NCBI GenBank assembly: GCA_015711855.1
Contig: JACVJF010000008.1
Location: 1 to 53,728, forward strand
Direction of reading: 5' to 3'
DNA: 53,728 bases
From: Candidatus Solincola quzhuomuensis
Lineage (GTDB): Bacteria > Actinomycetota > Geothermincolia > Geothermincolales > RBG-13-55-18
The first letter of the stretch is position 1. Every line of letters starts with the position of its first letter. Shown one piece after another: positions 1 to 7,173 of this stretch. The notes beneath the pieces were generated by a model that saw only the letters and a program-made list of their open reading frames with translations, had not been told where the DNA came from and ran no database searches. The translations under genes and the position numbers were made by a program.

Positions 1-2
1 AC

Positions 3-248
3 GCCAGGCTGGCCGCCAGGCTAACTGGGTGGCGCATCGATATCCGTAGTGAATCCCAGACTAGGGATGACCGTAGGGCTTTCCTTGCCCAGGCGGGAAG
101 GGGAAGCGAAGTATGGAGGGCTTCCGGAGAGGGAGAAAGAGAGTCGGTGGCCGGTGGAGGCGAGGAGGGCGAGACTTTCTCCGGAGGAGAGGAAGACGAG
201 GACCGGGCGGAAAACGGAGGCGAAGCGGGAGATCCGGAGGAGGGATAA
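3..248 (+). CDS. nusA: Transcription termination/antitermination factor NusA, 3' end only
   Basis: This is the C-terminal 81 codons of NusA, open at the window edge and read in frame 3; it is absent from the ORF track because it has no start codon here. The first residues, ARLAARLTGWRIDIRSE, are the conserved end of the second KH domain of NusA, the RNA-binding part of this RNA polymerase elongation factor. After that comes a tail of about 60 residues rich in Gly and Glu, ending EDEDRAENGGEAGDPEEG. Such acidic tails are common but poorly conserved. The gene lies directly upstream of infB, as in most bacteria (the nusA-infB operon). The identification rests on the short KH segment plus this context, and both agree. 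Confidence 0.88.
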   Translation, partial: ARLAARLTGWRIDIRSESQTRDDRRAFLAQAGRGSEVWRASGEGERESVAGGGEEGETFSGGEEDEDRAENGGEAGDPEEG

Positions 249-390
249 CCCAAAACAAGGCCCGTTTAAATTATCATATAAATGGTCGCGAATACGGCTC
301 GAGTATAGGTCTTCGTCCGGGTTTGGGACGTGACCCGGGGGTCAGGAAAAAAAGGGTATTAAGTGCCGAGAGCCTAGGAAGGAAGCGTAG

Positions 391-2751
391 ATGGCGGGGA
401 AAAGGGTTCATCAGCTGGCCAAGGAGCTGGGTGTGACCAGCAAGCAGCTGCTCGAGTTGCTACAGTCCATGGGCGAGAACATCCAGAACCCCCTTTCCGC
501 GGTCGACGAGAAACTGGAAAAAGCGGTAAGGCGCAAGCTGGAGAAAGTCAGTGAAAAGAAGCTCGAAAAGCCACCGGTTAAGCCCAAGGCCGGCCCTTCC
601 GACCGGAAGGAGAAGACGGCTTCGATGGAGCAAGCCCTGGTTAAATCCCTTGAGAAGGAACCTCCGGCAGGTCGAAGAGGCGTGAAGGAGGCGTCGCCTG
701 AGGCGTCGGTTAAGAAGGAGAAGAAGGAAGCGCCGCCATATCCTGAAAAGCTCCTCGCAGGAAAGGCGGCGGTCGAGGAGAGAGTAGAGGCCAAGGCAGC
801 TCCGGAGGAGAAAGAGGCTACTCCGCGCCATCCGATACGGCCAAGATCTGCCCCGGCGCGCGGCCGTCAACAGCTCTCGAGGACCAAGGGGACGACGGAA
901 GCCCCGCCGGCGCGGAGACCTATGGGCAGGGAGAGAGGGAGGCCGGTCGCGGAGAAAAGCATGCCGGAACCGGTCACCAAGCCCATGCGCAAGGCCCTGC
1001 GAGTACCCTCGGGGATTACGGTTAGGGAATTCGCCCAGAAGGTGGGAAGGACTCCGAAGGATATAATCCGCATGTTGGCTGGTCTTGGCGAGGCGGCCGA
1101 TCTCCATCACCCCGTCTCCGACGACGCCCTTCACCTCTTGGCCGAGGAGCTGGGGATCGAATTGGAAATAAAATCGAGGGGGATGGAGGAAATACCGGCG
1201 GTCGAGGACGCACCGGAATCTCTGCGACCGCGACCCCCGGTGGTCACGGTCATGGGACACGTCGATCACGGGAAGACCTCTCTCCTGGACGCCATCCGGC
1301 ACACCAACGTCACGGACAGGGAAATGGGTGGCATCACCCAACACATCGGGGCGTCGGTTGTGGAGTACCAGGGACAGCGCATAACCTTCATCGACACGCC
1401 GGGGCACGAGTCTTTCACCGCCTTGCGTGCCAGAGGCGCCAAGGTCACCGACATAGCCGTGCTGGTGGTGGCGGCCGACGACGGGGTCATGCCCCAGACC
1501 ATAGAGGCCATCGATCACGCCCGTGCTGCGGGCGTGCCCATCCTAGTGGCGGTGAACAAGATTGACAAACCGGAAGCCAACCCCACGCGGGTCCGCCAGC
1601 AGCTCACGGAGTTCAACCTGGTTCCCGAGGAATGGGGCGGGGATACCGTCTTCGTGGACGTTTCCGCCAAACAGGGGACCAATCTGGATCACCTCCTGGA
1701 GATGGTTCTCCTCCTGGGGGAGATACACGACCTCAAGGCCAACCCGGATGCCCCCGCCACCGGGTTCATAATCGAAGCCCGGCTGGACAAAGGAAGAGGC
1801 CCGGTGGCCACGGTGCTGGTGAAGCGGGGAACCCTCCGCAGAGGTGACGTTCTGGTGGCGGGCAAGGCCTACGGTAAGGTCAGGGCGCTTATCGACGACC
1901 GAGGGCGACAGGTGGACCAAGCGGGCCCTTCCACGCCCGTGGAGGTCCTGGGACTGAACATGGTGCCCGAGGCGGGGGATGAGTTCATGGTGATGGATGA
2001 CGAGAGAAAGGCCCGAGCGCTCGTGGAATCCAGGCTGGAACGCGAGAGGGCGGAGGCGGAATCCCGTCCGGTGCGGAAGTTGACCCTGGAAGATCTGTTC
2101 CGGCAGATCCAGGAAGGAGAGGTCCAGGAGTTCAACCTCATCATCAAGGGCGACACGCAGGGTTCCGTAGAGGCGGTAAGGGATTCCGTCCTGAAGCTTA
2201 AGGTGGGGGACATCACCGTCAATATAATCCATTCCGGGGTAGGAGCCATAAACGAGAACGACGTCATGCTGGCCAAGGCGTCGGAGGCCATAATTGTGGG
2301 TTTCAACGTGCGCCCCGATTCCAAGACCCAGGAAATGGCCAATCGGGAAAAAGTGGATATAAGGACCTATCGGGTCATATACCAACTGCTGGAGGACATC
2401 CAAGCCGCCCTGGAGGGCATGCTCAAACCGGAGTTCGAGGAGGTCAGGACGGGCCTTCTGGAGGTGCGGGCGGTGTTCCGCATCCCTCGGCAGGGCGTGG
2501 TGGCCGGTGCCCTGGTCAAGGAGGGGGAGATAACCCGCAACTCAAGGGTCCGGTTGTTGCGGGACGGAGCCATCATTTACGAGGGGAACGTCGCCTCGCT
2601 GCGCCGATTCAAGGACGACGTGAGATCCGTTTCCGCCGGTTACGAATGCGGGGTAGGTCTGGAGAACTTCCAGGACATAAAGGAAGGTGACCTAATAGAG
2701 GTGATCGAGACGCGGGAGAAGTCACGGGGAGAGGAGACGCCGCCGTCCTGA
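391..2751 (+). CDS. infB: Translation initiation factor IF-2
   Basis: IF-2 is the GTPase that places formyl-Met-tRNA on the 30S subunit and drives subunit joining. The 786-residue protein begins with an IF2_N domain ([21 protein letters not shown]), continues with a long charged Lys/Glu/Pro linker to about residue 190, then a second IF2_N-like segment ([21 protein letters not shown]). The GTPase core has G1 [10 protein letters not shown]2 [10 protein letters not shown]3 DTPGHE and G4 NKID, and is followed by the beta-barrel and C-terminal tRNA-binding domains. The ATG at 391 follows AGGAAGG with good spacing and starts at the conserved N-terminal domain. It sits between nusA and the DUF503 gene in the classic nusA-infB-rbfA-truB order. 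Confidence 0.97.
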   Translation: MAGKRVHQLAKELGVTSKQLLELLQSMGENIQNPLSAVDEKLEKAVRRKLEKVSEKKLEKPPVKPKAGPSDRKEKTASMEQALVKSLEKEPPAGRRGVKEASPEASVKKEKKEAPPYPEKLLAGKAAVEERVEAKAAPEEKEATPRHPIRPRSAPARGRQQLSRTKGTTEAPPARRPMGRERGRPVAEKSMPEPVTKPMRKALRVPSGITVREFAQKVGRTPKDIIRMLAGLGEAADLHHPVSDDALHLLAEELGIELEIKSRGMEEIPAVEDAPESLRPRPPVVTVMGHVDHGKTSLLDAIRHTNVTDREMGGITQHIGASVVEYQGQRITFIDTPGHESFTALRARGAKVTDIAVLVVAADDGVMPQTIEAIDHARAAGVPILVAVNKIDKPEANPTRVRQQLTEFNLVPEEWGGDTVFVDVSAKQGTNLDHLLEMVLLLGEIHDLKANPDAPATGFIIEARLDKGRGPVATVLVKRGTLRRGDVLVAGKAYGKVRALIDDRGRQVDQAGPSTPVEVLGLNMVPEAGDEFMVMDDERKARALVESRLERERAEAESRPVRKLTLEDLFRQIQEGEVQEFNLIIKGDTQGSVEAVRDSVLKLKVGDITVNIIHSGVGAINENDVMLAKASEAIIVGFNVRPDSKTQEMANREKVDIRTYRVIYQLLEDIQAALEGMLKPEFEEVRTGLLEVRAVFRIPRQGVVAGALVKEGEITRNSRVRLLRDGAIIYEGNVASLRRFKDDVRSVSAGYECGVGLENFQDIKEGDLIEVIETREKSRGEETPPS

Positions 2752-2764
2752 GGAGGTCGCCGCC

Positions 2765-3052
2765 ATGTACGTCGGGGCTCTGAGACTGGAACTGTACCTT
2801 CCGCAGTGCCGTAACCTTAAGGAGAAGAGGCAGGTCATAAAGAGCATCATCGACCGCACGCGCAGCCGCTTCAACGTGGCCGTGGCCGAGGTGGATAACC
2901 ACGACCTCTGGCAGCTCTGCAGCCTGGGGATCACCTGCGTGAGCAACAGCGAATACAATGCCAGGGAGACTCTCAATCGCGTGGACCGCAGCGTAAGGGC
3001 ACTGGGAAAGGCGGAGGTTCTGGACTCTCCCATCACCATATTCACCCCCTGA
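2765..3052 (+). CDS. DUF503 (YlxP-like) protein
   Basis: This 95-residue protein belongs to the DUF503/YlxP family, shown by the N-terminal pattern LRLELYLPQCRNLKEKRQVIKSIIDRTRSRFNVAVAEV, followed by HDLWQ and a short second half. The family is small, cytoplasmic and without an established biochemical function. It is almost always encoded between infB and rbfA, which suggests a link to translation or ribosome maturation, but this is inferred from context alone. An AGGAGG site lies 8 bases before the ATG, and the infB stop is only 13 bases upstream, so the gene is almost certainly co-transcribed with infB. The length is normal for the family. Confidence 0.88.
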   Translation: MYVGALRLELYLPQCRNLKEKRQVIKSIIDRTRSRFNVAVAEVDNHDLWQLCSLGITCVSNSEYNARETLNRVDRSVRALGKAEVLDSPITIFTP

Positions 3053-3088
3053 TCTCCTCCAAGGCGAAGTTTCGCGAGGTGACCGCCC

Positions 3089-3445
3089 ATGATCCCGGAG
3101 CGCATGAAGAGGGTCAACGAGGCCTGCAAGGAAGCTCTGGGGGAGATACTCCACTCGGAGATGAAGGATCCCCGGGTGGGGTTCGTCACCGTCACCCGAG
3201 TGGAGGTATCCCCGGATCTCAGGGTGGCCCAGGTTTGGGTCAGCTTCCTGGGGTCGGAGGAGGACTCCGAATCCTCGCTGCGGGCACTGGAGAAAGCCAG
3301 GGGTTTCCTGAGGCGGGAGCTGGGCAAGAGGGTGAGGCTTCGTTACACTCCGAAGCTGATCCTGCACCGGGACAGGGGTGCGGAGACCAGCCAGAAGGTC
3401 CAGTTCATACTCCACGATCTGGAAGAAAAGGAGCCCGGCGTTTGA
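3089..3445 (+). CDS. rbfA: Ribosome-binding factor A
   Basis: RbfA binds the 30S subunit late in assembly and helps mature the 16S rRNA 5' end; it is also a cold-shock factor in other bacteria. The 118-residue protein shows the family signature: PERMKRVNEACKEALGEIL at the N-terminus, DPRVGFVTVTRVEVSPDLRVAQVWVS in the KH-like core, and RYTPKLILHRDRGAE near the end. The start is an ATG at 3089 preceded by GAGGTGA. It lies 36 bases after the DUF503 gene in the infB operon. A roughly 210-base structured gap follows before nrnA, so the first transcription unit may end or be regulated here. Confidence 0.95.
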   Translation: MIPERMKRVNEACKEALGEILHSEMKDPRVGFVTVTRVEVSPDLRVAQVWVSFLGSEEDSESSLRALEKARGFLRRELGKRVRLRYTPKLILHRDRGAETSQKVQFILHDLEEKEPGV

Positions 3446-3500
3446 ACGAGGAGGCATCTCGGGCCCTGTGGTGGACCGGTGACCGAATTGGGCGGCGGGT

Positions 3501-3597
3501 TTCCGGAATGCCCGGAACGATCCCGACCGGGCATAAGGGAGGAAAGCCAAGACCCGGTTCCTTGACCGGAGGAGACCGCATCCATAAACATTTATGG
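3501..3597 (+). other. Structured leader upstream of nrnA
   Basis: The 214 bases between rbfA and nrnA hold no gene but several inverted repeats. TTCCGG (3501-3506) can pair with CCGGAA (3512-3517), while ATGCCCGG (3508-3515) can instead pair with CCGGGCAT (3527-3534); these two hairpins exclude one another. Further on, CCATAAA and TTTATGG (3582-3597) form an exact palindrome. None has a U-run, so they are not convincing terminators. A weak TTGACC at 3562 could be a promoter -35, but no clear -10 follows. Confidence 0.35.
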
Positions 3598-3659
3598 GGC
3601 GAGGCAATCTTTTAGAGAAGCCAAGAAGCGACAAAGCAGGCCGGAGGAGATGAGGCAGC

Positions 3660-4631
3660 GTGGAAAGCCAACTGCAGGCGGTCATAGATGCCTTGGAATC
3701 CGCCGAATCCTTGGCGTTAACTTCCCATGTGAATCCCGACGGTGACGGGGTGGGATCCCTTCTGGCCCTCGCCCTGGTGCTCGAACGAAGGGGGAAGGAG
3801 GTATTCGCCTCCCTACCGGAGCCCGCCCAGTACCCTCCCCAGTACCTCTTTTTACCCGGTAGAGACCTTCTCTCTTCCCCGGATGAAATACCGCACGGAC
3901 CAAAGCTTTTCGTGGCCCTGGACTGCAGCAACTTGGACAGGCTGGGAAAATTGAGGGAGAAGGCGGAAGGGGCCGCCGTGCTGGTGAACGTGGACCACCA
4001 CGAGGACAATCGTCGTTTCGCCCACATAAACTTGGTGGATTCTCGGGCTTCCTCTACCTCGGAGTTGATTTATAAACTCATACGCCGTTCGGGATGGGAG
4101 ATGGACGCCCAGGTTGCCACCTGCCTTTATACGGGGCTGGTTACCGACACCGGTCGCTTCCAACACCGCAACACGGGACCGGAGGCGCTGGCCGTCGCCT
4201 CGCAGCTGGCCGCGGCGGGCGCCGACTTGGAACTTATTTCCAAGGAGGTCTACGAAAGCCAGTCCCTGGGCTATACGCGTCTTCTGGGGAGAGCTCTGCA
4301 GCGCGTTCAGGTCTTAGAGGACCTCGGACTGGTGTACAGCTACGTCACCCAGGAAGACCTGATGGAGACCGGGGCCACCCTTCCCGAGACGGAAGACCTC
4401 ATCGACCACCTGCGCACGGTGAGGGGAACGAGGATAGCGGTACTGTTCAAAGAACTGGAGAACGGGAAGATACGCGTCAGCCTCCGTTCCCGGGACGGCG
4501 TGGAGGTAGGGCCGGTGGCCAGGCTGCTGGGAGGCGGCGGACACGCCAACGCCGCCGGGTATACTTCGGACAAGGACCTTTCAGGAAGTCTTTCCCAGCT
4601 TCTGGAAACGCTGCGTAATACCCATGGCTGA
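3660..4631 (+). CDS. nrnA: DHH-family oligoribonuclease / pAp phosphatase (NrnA-like)
   Basis: NrnA-type DHH/DHHA1 phosphoesterases degrade very short RNA oligonucleotides (and pGpG in some species) and dephosphorylate 3'-phosphoadenosine 5'-phosphate. The 323-residue protein carries the family motifs in order: SHVNPDGDGVGS near residue 22, ALDCSNLDR, NVDHHEDN (the DHH motif), TGLVTDTGRFQ, and the C-terminal DHHA1 motif GGGGHANAAG. The start is a GTG at 3660 with GGAGGAG about 10 bases upstream; the ATG slightly upstream is out of frame. The gene occupies the usual slot between rbfA and truB, and its last codons overlap truB by 8 bases, so translation is probably coupled. Whether it acts mainly on nanoRNA or pAp cannot be told from sequence. 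Confidence 0.93.
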   Translation: MESQLQAVIDALESAESLALTSHVNPDGDGVGSLLALALVLERRGKEVFASLPEPAQYPPQYLFLPGRDLLSSPDEIPHGPKLFVALDCSNLDRLGKLREKAEGAAVLVNVDHHEDNRRFAHINLVDSRASSTSELIYKLIRRSGWEMDAQVATCLYTGLVTDTGRFQHRNTGPEALAVASQLAAAGADLELISKEVYESQSLGYTRLLGRALQRVQVLEDLGLVYSYVTQEDLMETGATLPETEDLIDHLRTVRGTRIAVLFKELENGKIRVSLRSRDGVEVGPVARLLGGGGHANAAGYTSDKDLSGSLSQLLETLRNTHG

Positions 4632-5538
4632 TGCGTCACCCAGCGGAATGATTCTTCTGGACAAACCTCCCGGGCCCACTTCGCACGACATGGTGGACGA
4701 GATAAGGCGGATCTCGGGTGCTTATCGGGTAGGTCACGGCGGTACCCTGGACCCCTCCGCTTCGGGGCTCTTGGTCATCCTGGTGGGATCGTCGACACGG
4801 CTTCTCCCCTTCCTCCCCAGCGACCCCAAGGTTTATGAGGGAACGGTCGTGCTCGGCCTGAGCACGGACACCCTGGATCTGATGGGTAGGGTGGTCTCGC
4901 GCGCCCCTTTCCGCGGGGGCGTGGAGGAAGTGAGGGAGGCCCTGGAGTCCTTGGTCGGCGAACTGGAGCAGGTGCCGCCCATGTACTCGGCCGCCAAGCA
5001 CAGGGGAAAACCGCTTTACGTATACGCTCGGAGGGGGCAGGAGGTACCGAGAAAAGCGCGGAAAATACGCGTCTATCGGGCGGAGATGACCGCTTTTCGC
5101 CGTCGGCGAGAGGAAGCTGAAGTCGATTTTCGGATATGGTGTTCTCCCGGTACCTACGTTCGGGAACTGGCCCAGCGCCTAGGGGAGAAGCTGGGATGCG
5201 GTGGCGCCCTCTCCCGCCTGCGTCGCATCTCCTCAGGGCCCTTCCGCGTGGAGGAGGCCGTTACCCCTGAGGAGCTGCGCCACCGTTGGAAGGGCGGAGA
5301 AAGCCCCCTGCTGCCGCCCCTGGAGGCCTTACGCGGATTGCCCATTGTCGAGGTCAGGGAGGAATGGGCTCGGATGGCCAGAAACGGAGCGCCCCTGGCC
5401 CCCCATATGTTGATCTCGGAGTGGAGGATCGGGTCGCCCGGGGACCTGGTGGCCGTCACCCAAGGAGGAAATCTGGTGGGCGTCTTTGAGGTCACGGGCG
5501 AAACCCCACACCTGAAGGCCAGGCGCATAATATTATAG
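4624..5538 (+). CDS. truB: tRNA pseudouridine(55) synthase TruB
   Basis: TruB makes the universal pseudouridine-55 in the T-loop of tRNAs. The 304-residue protein has the N-terminal ILLDKPPGPTSHD motif, the catalytic segment GHGGTLDPSASGLL containing the nucleophilic Asp, the YEGTVVLGLSTDTLD segment, and ARGTY-like YVRELAQRLG, followed by a small C-terminal PUA-like domain. The ATG at 4624 lies inside the end of nrnA in another frame. The stop codon TAG (5536-5538) falls inside the first copy of the 107-bp tandem repeat, but the coding sequence itself is intact because the duplication affects only its last codons and the downstream spacer. Confidence 0.95.
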   Translation: MADASPSGMILLDKPPGPTSHDMVDEIRRISGAYRVGHGGTLDPSASGLLVILVGSSTRLLPFLPSDPKVYEGTVVLGLSTDTLDLMGRVVSRAPFRGGVEEVREALESLVGELEQVPPMYSAAKHRGKPLYVYARRGQEVPRKARKIRVYRAEMTAFRRRREEAEVDFRIWCSPGTYVRELAQRLGEKLGCGGALSRLRRISSGPFRVEEAVTPEELRHRWKGGESPLLPPLEALRGLPIVEVREEWARMARNGAPLAPHMLISEWRIGSPGDLVAVTQGGNLVGVFEVTGETPHLKARRIIL

Positions 5539-5747
5539 GAAGGTCATTGGGACCTCAGGAAAGGAAACGGCCATGGAGATAATTCCCGGCTTGGAGGCCA
5601 TTCCCGGGGATATCGGGGAGACGGTGGTGACCATCGGCATTATAGGAAGGTCATTGGGACCTCAGGAAAGGAAACGGCCATGGAGATAATTCCCGGCTTG
5701 GAGGCCATTCCCGGGGATATCGGGGAGACGGTGGTGACCATCGGCAT
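5532..5747 (+). repeat. Exact 107-bp tandem duplication across the truB-ribF junction
   Basis: Two head-to-tail copies of a 107-base unit run from 5532 to 5747, identical throughout and with a further 2-base match at the join (5532-5638 and 5639-5745, matching on to 5747). Each unit contains the end of truB, the ribF ribosome binding site, the ribF ATG and its first 22 codons. Because 107 is not a multiple of three, the first ribF start (5573) reads out of frame and stops at 5689. Only the second copy leads into a full-length ribF. It may be a recent natural duplication or an assembly join error. Confidence 0.95.
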
Positions 5748-6621
5748 GTTCGACGGGGTACACCTGGGACACCGCCGGATCATACACATGGCCCACGAGG
5801 AGGCCAGGAGTCTCGGTTTGCGCTGCGTGGTCTTCACCTTCGACCACCATCCCCTGGAGGTGCTGAGGCCGGGGAACCATCCCAAGCTGCTCTCCTCGGG
5901 CGCCCAGAAACTCCGTCTCCTGGAGGAGATGGACGTGGACATGGTCCTTGTGGCTCACTTCGACAGGAGTTTTGCGGAGATTACCGCCGAGGAGTTCGTG
6001 TCCCGTCTCCTGGCGGAGCGGCTGCACGCCCGGGAAGTGGTCTTGGGAGAGAACTTCCGCTTCGGGAAGGGAGGCCAGGGGGATATCGCCCTTCTCGTCT
6101 CCCTGGGAGCCCATTACGGGATAGGGGTGACTCCGGTTCCTCTCCTCCGGGTGGATGGCGAGGTGATCTCCAGTACCGCCATCCGCAGAATGGTGGAGGA
6201 GGGAAAGGTGGAGGAGGCCGCCCGGCGCCTGGGATGGTTCTACCTCTTGGAGGGCGTGGTGGTGCGCGGGGAGGGAAGGGGCAGGAGGCTGGGGTTTCCC
6301 ACGGCCAACCTCGAGGTTCACGACGAACGTTGCATCCCCGCCGACGGGGTTTATGCCGGCGAGGCACACCTGGGGGGAAAGGCTTTGCCCGCCGTGAGCT
6401 ACATAGGTAGAGCCCCCACCTTCGAATCCGGCCAGGCGAGAAGGAGGATAGAAGTGCACATACCGGGTTGGGAAGGCGGGGACCTTTACCAACGTTACCT
6501 GGGGATATCCTTCCGCAGGAGGCTGCGCGGGGATATGGTCTTCGGCTCGCCGCAGGAGCTCAAGGAGCAGATAACGCGGGACATAGAAGAGGTTTTGAGG
6601 GAGATCCCCAAGAAGTGCTGA
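5680..6621 (+). CDS. ribF: Bifunctional riboflavin kinase / FAD synthetase
   Basis: RibF converts riboflavin to FMN and then to FAD. The N-terminal FAD synthetase half (to about residue 185) has the nucleotidyltransferase motif GMFDGVHLGHRRII and the later ISSTAIRRMVEEG segment. The C-terminal riboflavin kinase half shows RGEGRGRRLGFPTANLEV and GVYAGEAHL. Length, 313 residues, is normal. The start is the ATG at 5680 in the second copy of the tandem repeat, with AGGAAAGGAAAC upstream. An identical ATG 107 bases earlier is out of frame and gives only a 38-codon ORF whose stop overlaps this start. The truB-ribF-rpsO order is conserved in many bacteria. Confidence 0.95.
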   Translation: MEIIPGLEAIPGDIGETVVTIGMFDGVHLGHRRIIHMAHEEARSLGLRCVVFTFDHHPLEVLRPGNHPKLLSSGAQKLRLLEEMDVDMVLVAHFDRSFAEITAEEFVSRLLAERLHAREVVLGENFRFGKGGQGDIALLVSLGAHYGIGVTPVPLLRVDGEVISSTAIRRMVEEGKVEEAARRLGWFYLLEGVVVRGEGRGRRLGFPTANLEVHDERCIPADGVYAGEAHLGGKALPAVSYIGRAPTFESGQARRRIEVHIPGWEGGDLYQRYLGISFRRRLRGDMVFGSPQELKEQITRDIEEVLREIPKKC

Positions 6622-6701
6622 AACTTCCTTTTTTTTGACAAGCTCCGCTTCCTCGGCCTAATGAAACCCACACGCCGGGCGAACAGCCTTCGGATACTCG
6701 A

Positions 6702-6730
6702 TTTACCCCCGTCATCCGCTGTGCTATCAT
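6702..6730 (+). promoter_or_regulatory. Candidate promoter for rpsO
   Basis: TTTACC (6702-6707) and TATCAT (6725-6730) are separated by 17 bases, a good fit to a primary-sigma promoter. Transcription would start near 6737 and give an rpsO leader of about 110 bases. The same -35 word, TTTACC, also 17 bases from its -10, occurs ahead of rpsT. A second TTGACA at 6635 directly follows ribF but lacks a good -10 partner. Confidence 0.5.
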
Positions 6731-6758
6731 CGATGGGAAGACGTGGAAAGAGGATGCT

Positions 6759-6818
6759 GGGCGACCTAGGTCGCCCTAACCTGGGCCTAGGCAGGGCGGT
6801 TGCCGCCCCCTGCTTGGG
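6759..6818 (+). promoter_or_regulatory. Structured rpsO leader, possible S15 autoregulatory element
   Basis: The first element, 6759-6776, is a perfect 18-base palindrome, GGGCGACCTAGGTCGCCC. As RNA it can fold with a GGGCGA/UCGCCC stem and a CCUAGG loop. The second, 6786-6818, is a long imperfect hairpin (CCTAGGCAGGGCGG against CCGCCC..TGCTTGGG) ending 12 bases before the AAGGAGGTGA site. CCTAGG occurs both in the first loop and at the base of the second stem and is self-complementary, so a pseudoknot is possible. Ribosomal protein S15 represses its own mRNA through structured leaders in several bacteria; that this one does so is inference. Confidence 0.45.
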
Positions 6819-6845
6819 TCTATGGGGATCAAGGAGGTGAAAGGC

Positions 6846-7115
6846 ATGACCCTCTCAAGGGAGGAGAAGCAGTCTATTATCGGGGAATTTCGAACCCACG
6901 ACAAGGACACGGGTTCCGCGGAAGTCCAGATCGCTCTTCTGACCAAGCGAATCGACGAACTCACCGAGCACCTCAAGGTGCACAAAAAGGACCACCATTC
7001 CCGACGCGGTTTGCTCAAGATGGTGGGAAAGAGGAGAAGGCTACTCAATTACCTGAAGCAGAAGGACGTTGAGCGGTACCGGCAGCTCATCGAGAGGCTC
7101 GGCCTGCGGAGGTAG
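6846..7115 (+). CDS. rpsO: 30S ribosomal protein S15
   Basis: S15 is an early-binding protein of the small subunit platform and forms bridge contacts with 23S rRNA. The 89-residue product has the complete family pattern: [65 protein letters not shown] and [13 protein letters not shown]. The ORF track begins at 6822, but the ATG at 6846 is right: AAGGAGGTGA lies just upstream and the resulting length matches S15 elsewhere. It precedes pnp, the usual rpsO-pnp pair, and follows a structured leader with its own promoter. Confidence 0.97.
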   Translation: MTLSREEKQSIIGEFRTHDKDTGSAEVQIALLTKRIDELTEHLKVHKKDHHSRRGLLKMVGKRRRLLNYLKQKDVERYRQLIERLGLRR

Positions 7116-7173
7116 CCTACCTTCCTCGCAGCTTGCGTACGGAAATGTTTAAGGGATTGGAGATGATAAAGGA

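Noticed and set aside
113-436. 107-residue Arg/Gly-rich ORF overlapping the nusA end and infB start
   Set aside because: It is out of frame with both real genes, has a composition typical of a shadow of Glu/Gly-rich coding sequence, and lacks the YlxR cysteine motif.
460-1518. Long antisense ORFs, for example 460-1518, 1543-2403, 2609-4027, 12257-13624 on the - strand
   Set aside because: They lie opposite well-supported genes, have no recognisable domains and arise from GC-rich codon bias.
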